Positions 37,801 through 49,900 of a stretch of 64,000 nt of DNA are shown piece after piece. The notes under the pieces were generated by a model that saw only the letters and a program-made list of their open reading frames with translations, ran no database searches and had not been told where the DNA came from. Position 1 is the first letter of the stretch; the number at the start of each line of letters is the position of its first letter. The translations under genes were made by a program, and so were the position numbers. Origin of the DNA: Mimachlamys varia (Eukaryota; Mollusca; Bivalvia; Pectinida; Pectinidae); NCBI GenBank assembly GCA_947623455.1, contig OX392527.1, forward strand, positions 48,094,401-48,158,400, in the 5' to 3' direction.

Positions 37801-39656
37801 GTGGGATTAAGCTGAAACTTAGCTGAAATGATCCTGAGATGGTCCTGACCAAGTGTTGTTATTTTTCGGGTCGGTCCGAAATCCAAGATGGCCGCCATAG
37901 CCGACATTTTGAAAAACACATATTAAACTTCTTCTACAGTTCCACTGGTACCTGTGAGCTGAAAATTGGTAGGGATGTTCAGGAAGGGCAGCCCATAAAA
38001 TGTTGTTATTTTTCGGGTCCGAAAAACTCTCGACATTTGTGCCATGGCGGCCATTTTGTGACATGATTGCGCAATCACTGTTTTCCTGAACAACACCTAT
38101 TTTAAACTTCTTCTTAAGTTCTACCACTGGGATTAAGCTGAAACTTGGCTGAAATGATCCTGAGATAGTCCTGACCAAGTGTTGTTATTTTTCGGGTCGG
38201 TCCGAAATCCAAGATGGCCACCAGAGCCGCCATCTTGAAAAACACATTTTCAACTTCTTCTCAAGTTCTACCAGTGGGATTAAGCTGAAACTTAGCTGAA
38301 ATGATCCTGAGATGGTCCTGACCAAGTGTTGTTATTTTTCGGGTCGGTCCGAAATCCAAGATGGCCGCCAGAGCCGACATCTTGAAAAACACATATTAAA
38401 CTTCTTCTACAGTTCCACTGGTACCTGTGAGCTGAAAATTGGTAGGGATGTTCAGGACGGGCAGCCCAGAAAATGTTGTTATTTTTCGGGTCCGAAAAAC
38501 TCTCGACATTTGTGCCATGGCGGCCATTTTGTGACATGATTGCGCAATCACTGTTTTCCTGAACAACACCTATTTTAAACTTCTTCTTAAGTTCTACCAC
38601 TGGGATTAAGCTGAAACTTGGCTGAAATGATCCTGAGATAGTCCTGACCAAGCGTTGTTATTTTTCGGGTCGGTCCGAAATCCAAGATGGCCACCAGAGC
38701 CGCCATCTTGAAAAACACATTTTCAACTTCTTCTCAAGTTCTACCAATGGGATTAAGATGAAACTTGGCTGAAATGATCCTGAGATGGTCCTGACCAAGT
38801 GTTGTTATTTTTTGGGTTGGTCCAAAATCCAAGATGGCCGCCAGAGCCGCCATCTTGAAAAACATATTTCCAAATTTCTCTCAAGTTTCACCTGTGGGAT
38901 TAAGCTGAAACTTGGCTGAAATTATCCTGAGATGGTCCTGACCATGAGTTGTTACTTTTCGGTCGGTTCAAAATCCAAGATGGCCGCCATCTTACAAAAC
39001 ACATTTCCAACTTCTTCTCAAGTTCTACCTGTGGGATTAAGCTAAAACTTGGCTGAAGTGATTCTGAGATTGTCCTGACCAAGTGTTGTTATTTTTCAGG
39101 TTGGTCGGAAATCCAAGATGGCCTTCAGAGCCGCCATCTTGAAAAACACATTTCAAACTTCTTCTCAAGTTCCGTCAGACATCCAAGATGGCTGCCACAG
39201 CCCCCATTTTGAATACACATTTAAAACTTTTCATAGAAAAATGATCCCCAGATAGTCCCAACCAAATGTTGTTATTTCTCCAGTCCGTCAGAGATCCAAG
39301 ATGGCTGCAACAGCCCCCATTTTGCATCCACATCTAACACTTTCCATGATCTGAAACTTGCCTAAAATGATTCTGACCAAATGTTATTTTTCGCACTGTT
39401 CCGAAGAAATCCATGATCATCACCATCTTGAAAACCACATTTGTGTGGCATATTGTTACATGATTGTATTACTAATTCCTAGAGGAGAGGAATTTATATA
39501 AGCTATTAGCTTGTTTTCCAATCCTCACTATTTGTACAATTTCTATATATGTAATATACATGTACACTGATGGAAATAAAATATTGTTTAAACTAATTCC
39601 ATAATGGTATCACAATTGGTAGTCAGATGACCGTTAAGGCCCTTGGGCCTCTTGTT
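34848..39656 (+). mobile_element. Terminal-hairpin element 2 with a complex tandem array (4.8 kb)
   Basis: The left end (AGGTCATCTGACCC, hairpin partner GGGTCAAGATGACC, then CCGTCCGCC/GTGCGCC repeats at 34898-34987) and right end (GTCAGATGACCGTTAAGGCC, CTTGGGCCTCTTG) match element 1, but the interior is a different satellite. A hammerhead unit begins directly at its right end. Confidence 0.68.
34999..39240 (+). repeat. Higher-order satellite of 147-bp (A) and about 177-bp (B) units
   Basis: A units contain TTCTTCTCAAGTTCTACC, TGTTGTTATTTTTCGGGTC and CCAAGATGGCCGCC...GCCGCCATCTTG; B units contain CAGTTCCACTGGTACC and ATTGCGCAATCACTG. After five A units (about 35000-35735), a 473-bp block A-B-A' recurs, spaced 473, 619, 620, 472 and 473 bp, giving an exact 1092-bp period (35635, 36727, 37819). 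The last 600 bp are diverged and shorter. Both-strand ORFs of 60-119 codons here are by-products. Confidence 0.88.
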
Positions 39657-39998
39657 TAGTTCCCGAGGTTTGCTGGAGCCTCCATAGCCACAGTTAATAT
39701 CATTTGAGTAGTGGAACGGTACATAATATACACATTTTCGTAGTACACGATTTGAAATTATACAGAACTAGTTTAATTTTACTTCTAAATTGATAAATTA
39801 AAAGGGTTTTACGCACCTGACCCTTCTGCTTCTACATTAGTTTAGACATTTTGGATTCCTACCTTTTGGCCCCTAGCATCACTGAAGAGTCCTAAGAGGA
39901 CAAAACAGTTGTATGATGTAGTTTAATTCATTTTTTCGGCATACTGTATCTATTACTAAATTTAGAGGTGCAGCATTTGTGTGTGTTACGTCATCTTC
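39657..39998 (+). repeat. Hammerhead-bearing repeat unit, nearly full length
   Basis: Starts AGTTCCCGAGGTTTGCTGG and ends TGTGTGTTACGTCATCTTC. The ribozyme at 39876-39918 keeps core CTGAAGA and stems I and II, but GAAA reads AAAA (G12 lost), so it is probably dead. Confidence 0.7.
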
Positions 39999-40884
39999 TA
40001 AGAGTGTACCTACATGTAGGCCTGCATGTAAATAAAATAAATGAGTTCCCGTTTAAAGGAAAAATCCAACGCATCACCGACTCAAATTAAAGATCAAAAC
40101 CCGATTGGTGATAAGATGCTTACAACATAAATTATATCTGTGCAGTTTTGACGCGTGTATATATAGTCTCTGATAGCGCTAGCACAAACACTTGAGATCA
40201 TATAAATATTGTTATTTTGACAACATTTATCAATCAGACACGCTCTTTGTTGTTGAAACGACACCAGGGGAAAACTAATTACGTGAATCTATATTTCTTT
40301 TACGTCAACCTCAGGTGCGTATATATATGTTCGCCTCTACCAACGCCATCAGGTTTGTTTCTGCAATCGATCAAACGCTATCACAGGTTTAACCCACATC
40401 AAAACAAGCAGTCCATGTTCGAAACGAAGTCGACGATCAATGGACAAAGATTAGTCACCTTAATGAAAACATATCAACATATCTCCCATACGTTTTCCAT
40501 TACAATCAAATTTTGGTAAAAACATTTATATAATAGTGTTTTAGAACTACATTAGAAATGAATAAGAGATGTATCTGTAGCTTCTTTAGTTCCAAGAAAA
40601 GTCGGTTTTTAATTCAATTTTGTTTTTATCTAAACTCACAATACTTAAATTACGTCATTGGTCGGTGAGATAGAAGGCCGACAAAATGCCATGCTTTTAT
40701 CATGCAGGTAGAAACAGATGCCGATACATGATTTCATGATGTCAGGTTTCAGTAAATATTGACAGAAATCGATCCGAGATTTAAAGGTGTCGAAACTGTC
40801 AGTGTTTTTAATTATTTAAGAGATCGTTCACTAGCGAACAACTATACTACAACATGGGGAATTAGAAAATTGCGGATTGTGAAA
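39999..40884 (+). other. Putative promoter and 5' UTR of the TSP1/REJ receptor
   Basis: AT-rich sequence upstream of the signal-peptide exon. A TATATA run lies at about 40158 and CATATAAATA at 40198. The start site cannot be set. Confidence 0.35.
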
Positions 40885-40960
40885 ATGTTGAATTTTCGAA
40901 AATGTTTCCTGGTCGTTGGAATTTTGATAGTATGCAGCCTGCCAGCAATCTATGTCTTTG
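40885..40960 (+). CDS. Receptor exon 1: signal peptide
   Basis: The ATG at 40885 codes MLNFRKC followed by a hydrophobic core (FLVVGILIVCSLPAIYV). The donor TTTG|GTGAGT leaves phase 1. An in-frame upstream ATG at 40759 would add 42 residues before the hydrophobic core and is less likely. Confidence 0.75.
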
Positions 40961-43900
40961 GTGAGTTTTCTTAAATTAAAAAGTTATAATTAATAGTCAG
41001 TTTGAATTTTTGATACCCTGTGGCTTAATTACTCTTATTTCAAAAGAAATCCACTATAGAATGACAAATCGCCGGATAAGATATTTGATTCGTTTCAGAA
41101 ATCTTGCTTATACTTTATTGAAAACAAGAACCTGTATTATTTCGCATTGGTTTTTACATATTGAAATGATTACGAACAAAATAAAGGAGCAAAAAATTAT
41201 TCGAAACATCTTCATTATCAACGAATTATTTTATGAATGGCTTATACTAATCAAATTACTTGATTTTAGTAAAAAAAAACCTTTTGTCATTAATTATCTG
41301 TATAATGTAGCAGATATTAAAAATTGATTATGAAATACATTAAATATTTTGTATTCCAATATATACTTTCCGTATAGATTTTAGATTGTGGCATTAAATT
41401 TCGCGTTTTTTTAAAACTTATTTATGGGGATTCAATTTTGAGAATCACAATATCTGTTTAATTCAGAAACCCCCAAAAGAGTTTCGTGTCTTTGTTACTT
41501 TAAACATGATGTGTAAAAAGATGTATTTGGAAGACAATTAAAAAACGGTTACACCATTAAACTCTTATGGTGTCAGACAAAAAAAAAAAAACCTTTTGTG
41601 CAAAATCTTGCTTGTGATGTTATTGTAGAAAAGACTATAGTGCTTTTCCTGCATGTCTGAGTCTTCTGCTCTAGGACGCAGAAGATAAAATGTACTTCAC
41701 ATCCTCCTCCCCTTTCTTTAGGGCGGCCCAGTCACGCCAAGTGCTGAGATATTATTATTTTGGAAGTTTTTTTATGTTGTTTATGGAACGTGATTTATCA
41801 GAAATATTATGAAATCTACAAAGGAATTAGGCAAAAATTATTTAACTTCTGAAACGTCCTCTCCCAACGTTATGATAAATACAACATACAATAAACCACA
41901 GTTGCTTGAGTTTCTGTCAGTATATGAAAAAATGTTTATATATATGGAGCCGCGGCCCATTACACAATGTAATGGGAGGCTCATTTCACACATAATTATG
42001 TACTTATAATTTACTGACAGAAACTCGAGCAACTATGAATAAACCTATAGACAGTAACAATTACTTTACTTGACTTGATGTACTTTTGCACGTGTCTGAA
42101 AATTCATAAACTTATATTATCGGCATACAATTTACTACCATAATTATGATAATACTTTTAAATTAATATCCAGTATGTTTAAGTTTCGTAACTGATATAA
42201 TAATATCAATCTGCAGTTTACATAATTACCGCATTCAAAGAAAATAAGGCAATCATTTTCTCAACGATATCCATAATTATTATTATTATTGGATTATTGG
42301 TGAGATGAACTCGAAACATCGATTTCTTAATTTTGTGTGTAGTTTATTTATCTTTACATAATAGCTGTTATTTCTTGGCGCATAGTTATTATAGTATTGC
42401 CGACTTTTGAAGTAGAAGTGAAAAGAGGTAATCTGGCGTTAAATTGTTTTTCGTCTTATAAATAAGGCTCAATTTCTCCTTCTTCCTCCTCTTAGAAAGT
42501 GTCAGAAGGATCGTTTCTGAATATAAAGCTATTTAAAACATTTACATATGACGGTAGGCCGGTGATTATCCGCGCTGCCTCGCGTTGTGATTTTTCAAAC
42601 CTCAAAAGAGTCCAATTCTGAACACCCATCCCAAAGTTCACATACATACTCTAAAATAGGCAGAATGAACTTTTATATGTTCTAAGTAAATTAATGCATC
42701 TCTTTTTAATACTTGTTTTAGTCTAATACGTTAAAGACATTGATGTCGTATTGATGACTAAACTATTTACATTTGATTGAGCATCTTCATAGTTTAACAG
42801 GAACTCGTTTAAAATCAGATATATTTTCTTTTCAACAGGAACACGTTTAAAATTAGATGTACGTCCTTTCCAACAGGAACTCGTTTAAAATCAGATATAT
42901 TTTCTTTTCAACAGGAACACGTTTAAAATTAGATGTACGTCCTTTCCAACAGGAACACGTTTAAAATCAGATGTATTTTCTTTTCAACAGGAACACGTTT
43001 AAAATTAGATGTACGTTCATTTCAACAGGAACACGTTTAAATTTAGATGTATTTTCTTTTCAACAGGAACTCGTTTAAAATTAGATGTATTTTCTTTGCA
43101 ACAGGAACACGTTTAGAATTAGATGTACGTTCTATTCAACAGGAACACGTTTAAATTTAGATGTACGTTCTATCCAACAGGAACACGTTTAAAATCAGAT
43201 GTTCTTTCTTTCCAACAGGAACACGTTTAAAATTAGATGTACTTTCTTTGCAACAGGAACACGTTTAAAATTAGATTACGTTCTTTCCAACAGGAACACG
43301 TTTAAAATTAGATGTATTTTCTTTCCAACAGGAACACGTTTAAAATTAGATGTACGTTCTATTCAACAGGAACACGTTTAAGATTAGATGTATTTTCTTT
43401 CCAACAGGAACACGTTTAAAATTAGATGTACGTTCTATTCAACAGGAACACGTTTAAAATCAGATGTACTTTCTTTGCAACAGGAACACGTTTAAAATTA
43501 GATTTACGTTCTTTCCAACAGGAACACGTTTAAAAGTAGATGTACTTTCTTTCCAACAGGAACACGTTTAAAATTAGATGTACGTTCTTTCCAACAGGAA
43601 CACGTTTAAAATTAGATTACGTTCTTTCCAACAGGAACACGTTTAAAAGTAGATGTTCTTTCTTTCCAACAGGAACACGTTTAAATTTAGATGTACAGGA
43701 ACACGTTTAAAATTAAATGTACTTTCTTTCCAAAAGGAACACGTTTAAAATTAGATGTACGTTCTTTCCAACAGCAGCACGTTTAAATTTAGATGTACGT
43801 CCTTTCCAACAGGAGCACGTTTAAAATTAGATTACGTTCTTTCCAACAGGAACACGTTTAAATTTAGATGTACAGGAACACGTTTAAAATTAGATGTACT

Positions 43901-46900
43901 TTCTTTCCAACAGGAACACGTTTGAAATTAGATGTACTTTCTTTCCAACAGGAACACGTTTGAAATTAGATGTATGTTCTTTCCAACAGGAACACGTTTA
44001 GAATAAGATTACGTTCTTTCCAACGGAACAAGTTTAAAATTAGATGTTCGTCCTTTCCAACAGGAGCACGTTAAAATTTAGATGTTCGTCCTATCCAACA
44101 GGAACACGTTTAGAATTAGATGTACGTCCTTTCCAACAGGAACACGTTTAAAATTAGATGTTCTTTCTTTCCAACAGGAACACGTTTAAAATAAGATGTA
44201 CGTTCTTTTCAACAGGAACACGTTTAAAAGTAAATGTACTTTCTTTGCAACAGGAACACGTTTAAAATTAGATGTACGTTCTTTTCAATAGGAACACGTT
44301 TGAAATTAGATGTATGTTCTTTCCAACTGGAACACGTTTAAAATTAGATGTATTCTTTCTCTTAGCAACAGGAACACGTTTAAAATTAGATGTACGTTCT
44401 ATTCAACAGGAACACGTTTAAATTTAGATGTAAGTCCTTTCCAACAGGAACACGTTTAAAATTAGATTTACGTTCTTTTCAACAGGAACACGTTTAAAAG
44501 TAGATTACATTCTTTCCAACAGGAACACGTTTAAAATTAGATAACGTTCTTTTCAACAGGAACACGTTTAAAATTAGATGTACGTTCTTTTCAATAGGAA
44601 CACGTTTAAAATTAGATGTACGTTCTTTTCAACAGGAACACGTTTAAAATTAGATGTACGTTCTTTTCAACAGGTACGAACACTCCGAGCCATTACCAAT
44701 GGGCTGCATGGAGCAGTTGGTCTGACTGTGAATACAAAATCACGGGTTCGAATCCGTGTTTCGGAAAGCGAAACCGGACCCGGCTCTGCTTTTGGGATTC
44801 TGCATATATCGCCCCGAATGAAACGTGCGTGGGCGATTGTGTCGACGTATCCAGTCCAAATTGTACCTGCACCCCTTTTAATGAAACTGCGATACAAGAC
44901 GATGCTTTGTGTATTGGTGGCGGATCATCCCGTGGCGAGAAGGAAGTCAATTGTCCTTTACCAGGTAAAAAACAAATCAGAAAATACCAAAGCGTCAACA
45001 AACCGTAATTAAAACTCAAAATCGATTAAACTAGAGGCAAAATATGAACAAAAAAAAATAAAATAAAAAGAGATTTACACGGAGACTCTTAAAAAAATAC
45101 AAGAGAATGAGACCGGTGTTCCGGAAGAGTAAGCGTCTTCTCCTTCATCGACGACACCCACCGTGTAAATCTAGATCAGATCCAAGTAAATGCCATGGCC
45201 TCGAAGTGAGAGCTGAGGCATATTTCTCAATCCGGTAAAAATATTTTACGAAGGATTTAGAAGATAGATAGTTAATGTTTAAGTTGTAAATAAATCAAAA
45301 TAATATACATATAATATAGTATATATATATTGGTATATTTTTTCACAGTAAATTGAGACACGGAAGAACAGATGTACATCATATCGTTATACATATTAAT
45401 TAATGGCATTAACAGATGCTGTAAAAGGGATTTCATTTTTTTTTTAACTTGGAAGACTAATATGGAGTTTAGCGCTACATTAATGCCAGTGTTTTGATAG
45501 TAGAATTGTATGAATTAAGATGGTATTCATTATGCACAAGTCTGATCACCATCTATAGTAAATTAGGTTGCGTACGGAGGCAGAATATCTAAAGCAATGG
45601 TTTGCATAATTATATATCGTGGATTTATTCAAATGAATCTATGATTTTTCATGCATAAGTTATACGTAATTCAGGAATAATAATTCCCGCCAAAATCACC
45701 TCCCTTTTCTGTTGGAGTTTAAAGGACTTGTACAACTAAATTATTTACTAATCTATAGATACATCATGTACAATGTATCTCTACTATTGAAGATTTTGAG
45801 CTAATAACTTTTAAAATTGCAAATTTTATGGGGCGCCGTTTTTCAGTGATATTCTAAAATGATTAAGGTGATATCACAGGCACCTGAGAATGCGTTGCAG
45901 CTATTTTTTCAACTAAACTAATATGGTGTTTAGACTTTAAAAAAAATTGGAGGGGGTTGTGGGTGTGTGTTTAGATCTATTTCCCCTCATGATCAATGGT
46001 CATAAAAGTGTAAAATTACTCTAAATAAAACTAACCTGAACAAATGCTCATGTCCCTGTGGGTGATATCCCCCATCATGGAAGTGATATCATCATTTTAT
46101 TTAATTAATTGGTGATGCATTACATAATTGTGATATCACTTATATGGAATATAAACAGTTAAACAACGCCAAATAATCGGCTGTTTATATTGACAGATTG
46201 GCGGGTTCAGAAAGTGGCTATTGCTACTTTTATATAGGGCGTCTGCTTTTGATAACCGGAAGTTTACAAGCACCCCTATGATACGATTTTTTTTATGGAA
46301 TTAATTTACAATGATTAGAATAACTTTGAATATATTGTTATAAATGTTGACCTTTTTACTTATATCACCAGTGGACGGTGGTTGGTCAGCGTGGACCAAC
46401 ACCTCGTGCAGTGTCACATGCGGTGATGGCAGCTACCAGACGGTACGCAGCTGTGACAACCCCAGCCCGTGTAATGGAGGTCTGGTCTGTGTCGGAAATA
46501 ATTCGTTTTCGTATCCATGCCAACAAGGTATTTATGCACAATATTATCGTAAACATTTTATGATACAAAAAAAAAAAAACAATAATAAAAAAACAAGAGG
46601 CCACGAGAGTCTGTATTTCTCAACCGGGTGTAACAAGAGGTCCAAAGTACCTGCATATGGTGTTACGCACCCAAAATAAGGTACATTTTACAAATATTTC
46701 CATATTTGTATATTGAATCCCATTTGCTTGCTTGGTTTGGTTTTATTAACTTTTGCATACTACATCAGCTAATTAAGGTTTTTAGTACGTTACCCCTTGT
46801 GTTTGTGTATATACATGTTCTGGACAAAGGTATGTAAGAATGGTGTCTTATTCAAGGTCACGTGGGTCAAATATGTTAAAAACCTTTAAATGGCATATTT

Positions 46901-49900
46901 ACAAGCATGAGGCAAAAATATTTAAATTTCTTTGAAGTATGTTCAAAATTTTAACTTCAAGCACACTTCAAATTACCTTGATCTATTTTTAAGTACACAA
47001 GCCAAAGGCTAAATATTTTTCAAACATTTAAATGATGTTTTGAAATTAACCATTTGTCCCAGAATATGTATGTTTAGTTAGTAGTACGTTGTATGCTTTG
47101 ATTTATATTAGATTTAACATTTTAAATAGAAATAGATTTTCCTAAATAACAAAAAGGCACAATTAATGTAATGATATTTCATTTGGCCATGCAGTAGTAT
47201 ACCCTGGTAAAGAGTTTTGAGGTTTGTTCAGATGATTGACCTTGACTTTTATACAAGGTCACAATGGTCAAATGTGTTAAAAACATTTAAACTAGTTGTC
47301 CTAAGTACTAGTAACAATAAAGCTTAGAATGTTGATATTTGGTCAGCAACATGCAAGGACCAAGTTTGTTCTCATGAATGACCTAGACCTATTTTCAAGG
47401 GCACAGGGGTCATATATTATTTAAACTAATAAACAAATTATTTTTAATAGCCAAGAAGCCAAAATTGTTGATATTTAAATATGTAGTCAGTTACATATTT
47501 GGAAAAGGAACGTGTAAGTGATTTCATTTGAATAACCTAGACCAAGTTCCAACGTGTTGATCTCCTTATTTTGGCAAATGTGTATAAAGCCAGGGCTTTA
47601 TCAGCCCTCTTCTTAGGTCCCGTAAACAGACCCATATTCCCAATTAAAAAAGGGTGTGATTTTTCCCAAATTTTCTCTTAAAATTCCCAAAAATTGGTGG
47701 TTTTACATGCTTGAGGAGCTTCTTGTGGCATTAAGTTTAAAAAGAAACAAAAATGATGGGCTGTAAATGTCATGAGTATTATCGATCAATTTTTCCTAAT
47801 TTGATCTCGGGGTCCCATTCCCAAAACCCCCTGATAAAGCCCTGAAACTATAAACAACATAATTATTTACACAAATGGTTTTGACATTGTTCTAGATTTT
47901 GCTGTTGTATTGTAAATTTGTCTTTCTCCTGGTGAAATGTATAGTAATTTCATTTTTAGGAATTATGGATGATATTGTAATTATAATGATTTTATTTACA
48001 GTACTCATTGACGGCGACTGGTCAGACTGGGGCAACTGGTCAAGTTGTTCGGTATCCATAGGGACAGGAACCAGAATAAGGGAGAGAAACTGTGATAATC
48101 CTCCCACCTGTGGCGGAAAGTACTGTACAGGGGAGAGCAACCAGACCAAGGAGTGTGAAGGTGAGATGTAAACAAAACTGACAGGTCAGTTGAATCTCCT
48201 CAACTGTTTAATTCACCGTCATTGACAAATAAATGGTGACCAGGGATTTTCCTACAGTTTTAAGGTAGGGTCCAGGGCCCATTGAATTGGGAATTTTTAT
48301 GCGATATAAGGTGAAATTGGGGAATATGTTACAAATAAAAATAAACCATATGGTACAAATTTCTGCTGTAAATCGGCTAAGATGTCGCAATCGTATGCTG
48401 CAAAACATTGTGACACTTACGAAATGAAAAACAACTCGAACAAAACATGGACGTCGATTTGTATTCAATTTTTCTACATCCAATGAATGACTACTGTGAC
48501 TACTGGGTATAAGTCAGCTACTGACACATAATAAAACAAACTTATCATCTGGTTAGAAATTTTTTACCAGAAAATTGGGAATTTCAGCTTAATTTTTGGA
48601 GGGGAATGGGTCCCTTTTGTGAACCCAATTAAATTCTACTGTAGGAAAATCCCTGATATGTGAATGTTAATTAATCCTTCATAAATATTCATGACAAATT
48701 AATAGTTGCCATGAATATGTGAATGATAATTAAAGATTCATAAATATTCATGGCAAATTTATATATTGAATTGGGAATTTTAATGCGATATAAGGTGAAA
48801 TATGTAAGAAATAAAAATAAACCATGCGGTACAAATTTCAATCGACTAAGATGTCGCGATTTGTATGCTGCAAAACGTTGTGACACTATAAACTACGGAA
48901 ATGAAAAACAACTCAGACAAAACATGGATATCAATTTGTATTTAATTTTTCTACATCTAATGAATGACTACTGTGTATAAGTCATCTACTGACACATAAC
49001 AAAACAAATGTATCATCAGGTTGGAAATTGTTAACCAGAAAATTGGGAATTTCAGTTAAATTTTTGGAGGGGATCGAATGGGTCCCTTTTGTGGACACAA
49101 ATTCTACTGTAGGAAAATCCCTGATATGTGAGTGTTAATTAAAACTTCATAAATATTCATGACAAATTAATAGTGACCATGCATATGTGAATGTTAATTA
49201 AAGATTCATAAATATTCATGGCAAATTTATAACGACCATATATATGAAATGTTAATTTTGATGAAGTATTATCATTAAAATACATAAATAATCATGATTA
49301 TTCATTTAATGAATGTATTAACACATAGTTTTATGCATATAAATCTTCCCAAATAATTATTGATATTTGTTGATATGTGTGTAACTCCTGCATCCAGTGT
49401 GGAGTATAATGCATTAAATTGTCTGCCGGAATCAATGTACATTAGAACTTAAACAATCTATAATCATGCATATCTTCATGTACTGTTAGAGGTTAAGAAC
49501 TAGCGCAGTAAAATTCAAAACAGTCTAATTGCAACAATCTTAACAGGTTTTCAATTCTTCTGCTTTTTCTTGGAATTGGTTAAAGACACAAGGTTAAACC
49601 CAACATGAAATGTATTCAGTTCAGAAATCTGCCCCAGAATGTCAGTACTAGCAGGGGAACAGATGTTTCCATACCAGGACTGTATGGCTTCCTGGCTTGT
49701 ATACAACAGTACTAATAACAATACTGTTTACATAGTGTAGTGGAACTGGACTGGGTCGATCATTGGCGACCAGGTTACAGCTCAGTTGGTAGAGTGTTGG
49801 TCTAGAGTTCAAAAGGTCCTGGGTTCGAACCCCGGTCTGGACGTTACATTTTCTCTTTCTCCTGTTACAATATTGGCGAGCTTGCCAACCCTTATTTAAA

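Noticed and set aside
35635..38651. Repeated 73-119-codon ORFs on both strands
   Set aside because: They follow the satellite units exactly and are near-identical because the DNA is; the Lys-Lys-Phe and PKNNN words come from the satellite.
41010..41327. 105-codon ORF in receptor intron 1
   Set aside because: Composition (Ile, Lys, Asn, Leu) is what AT-rich DNA gives; no motif, no splice logic with the neighbouring exons.
42795..44673. Array resembling a CRISPR at first sight (38-bp regular repeats)
   Set aside because: There are no unique spacers; the units are contiguous and the setting is a eukaryotic intron.
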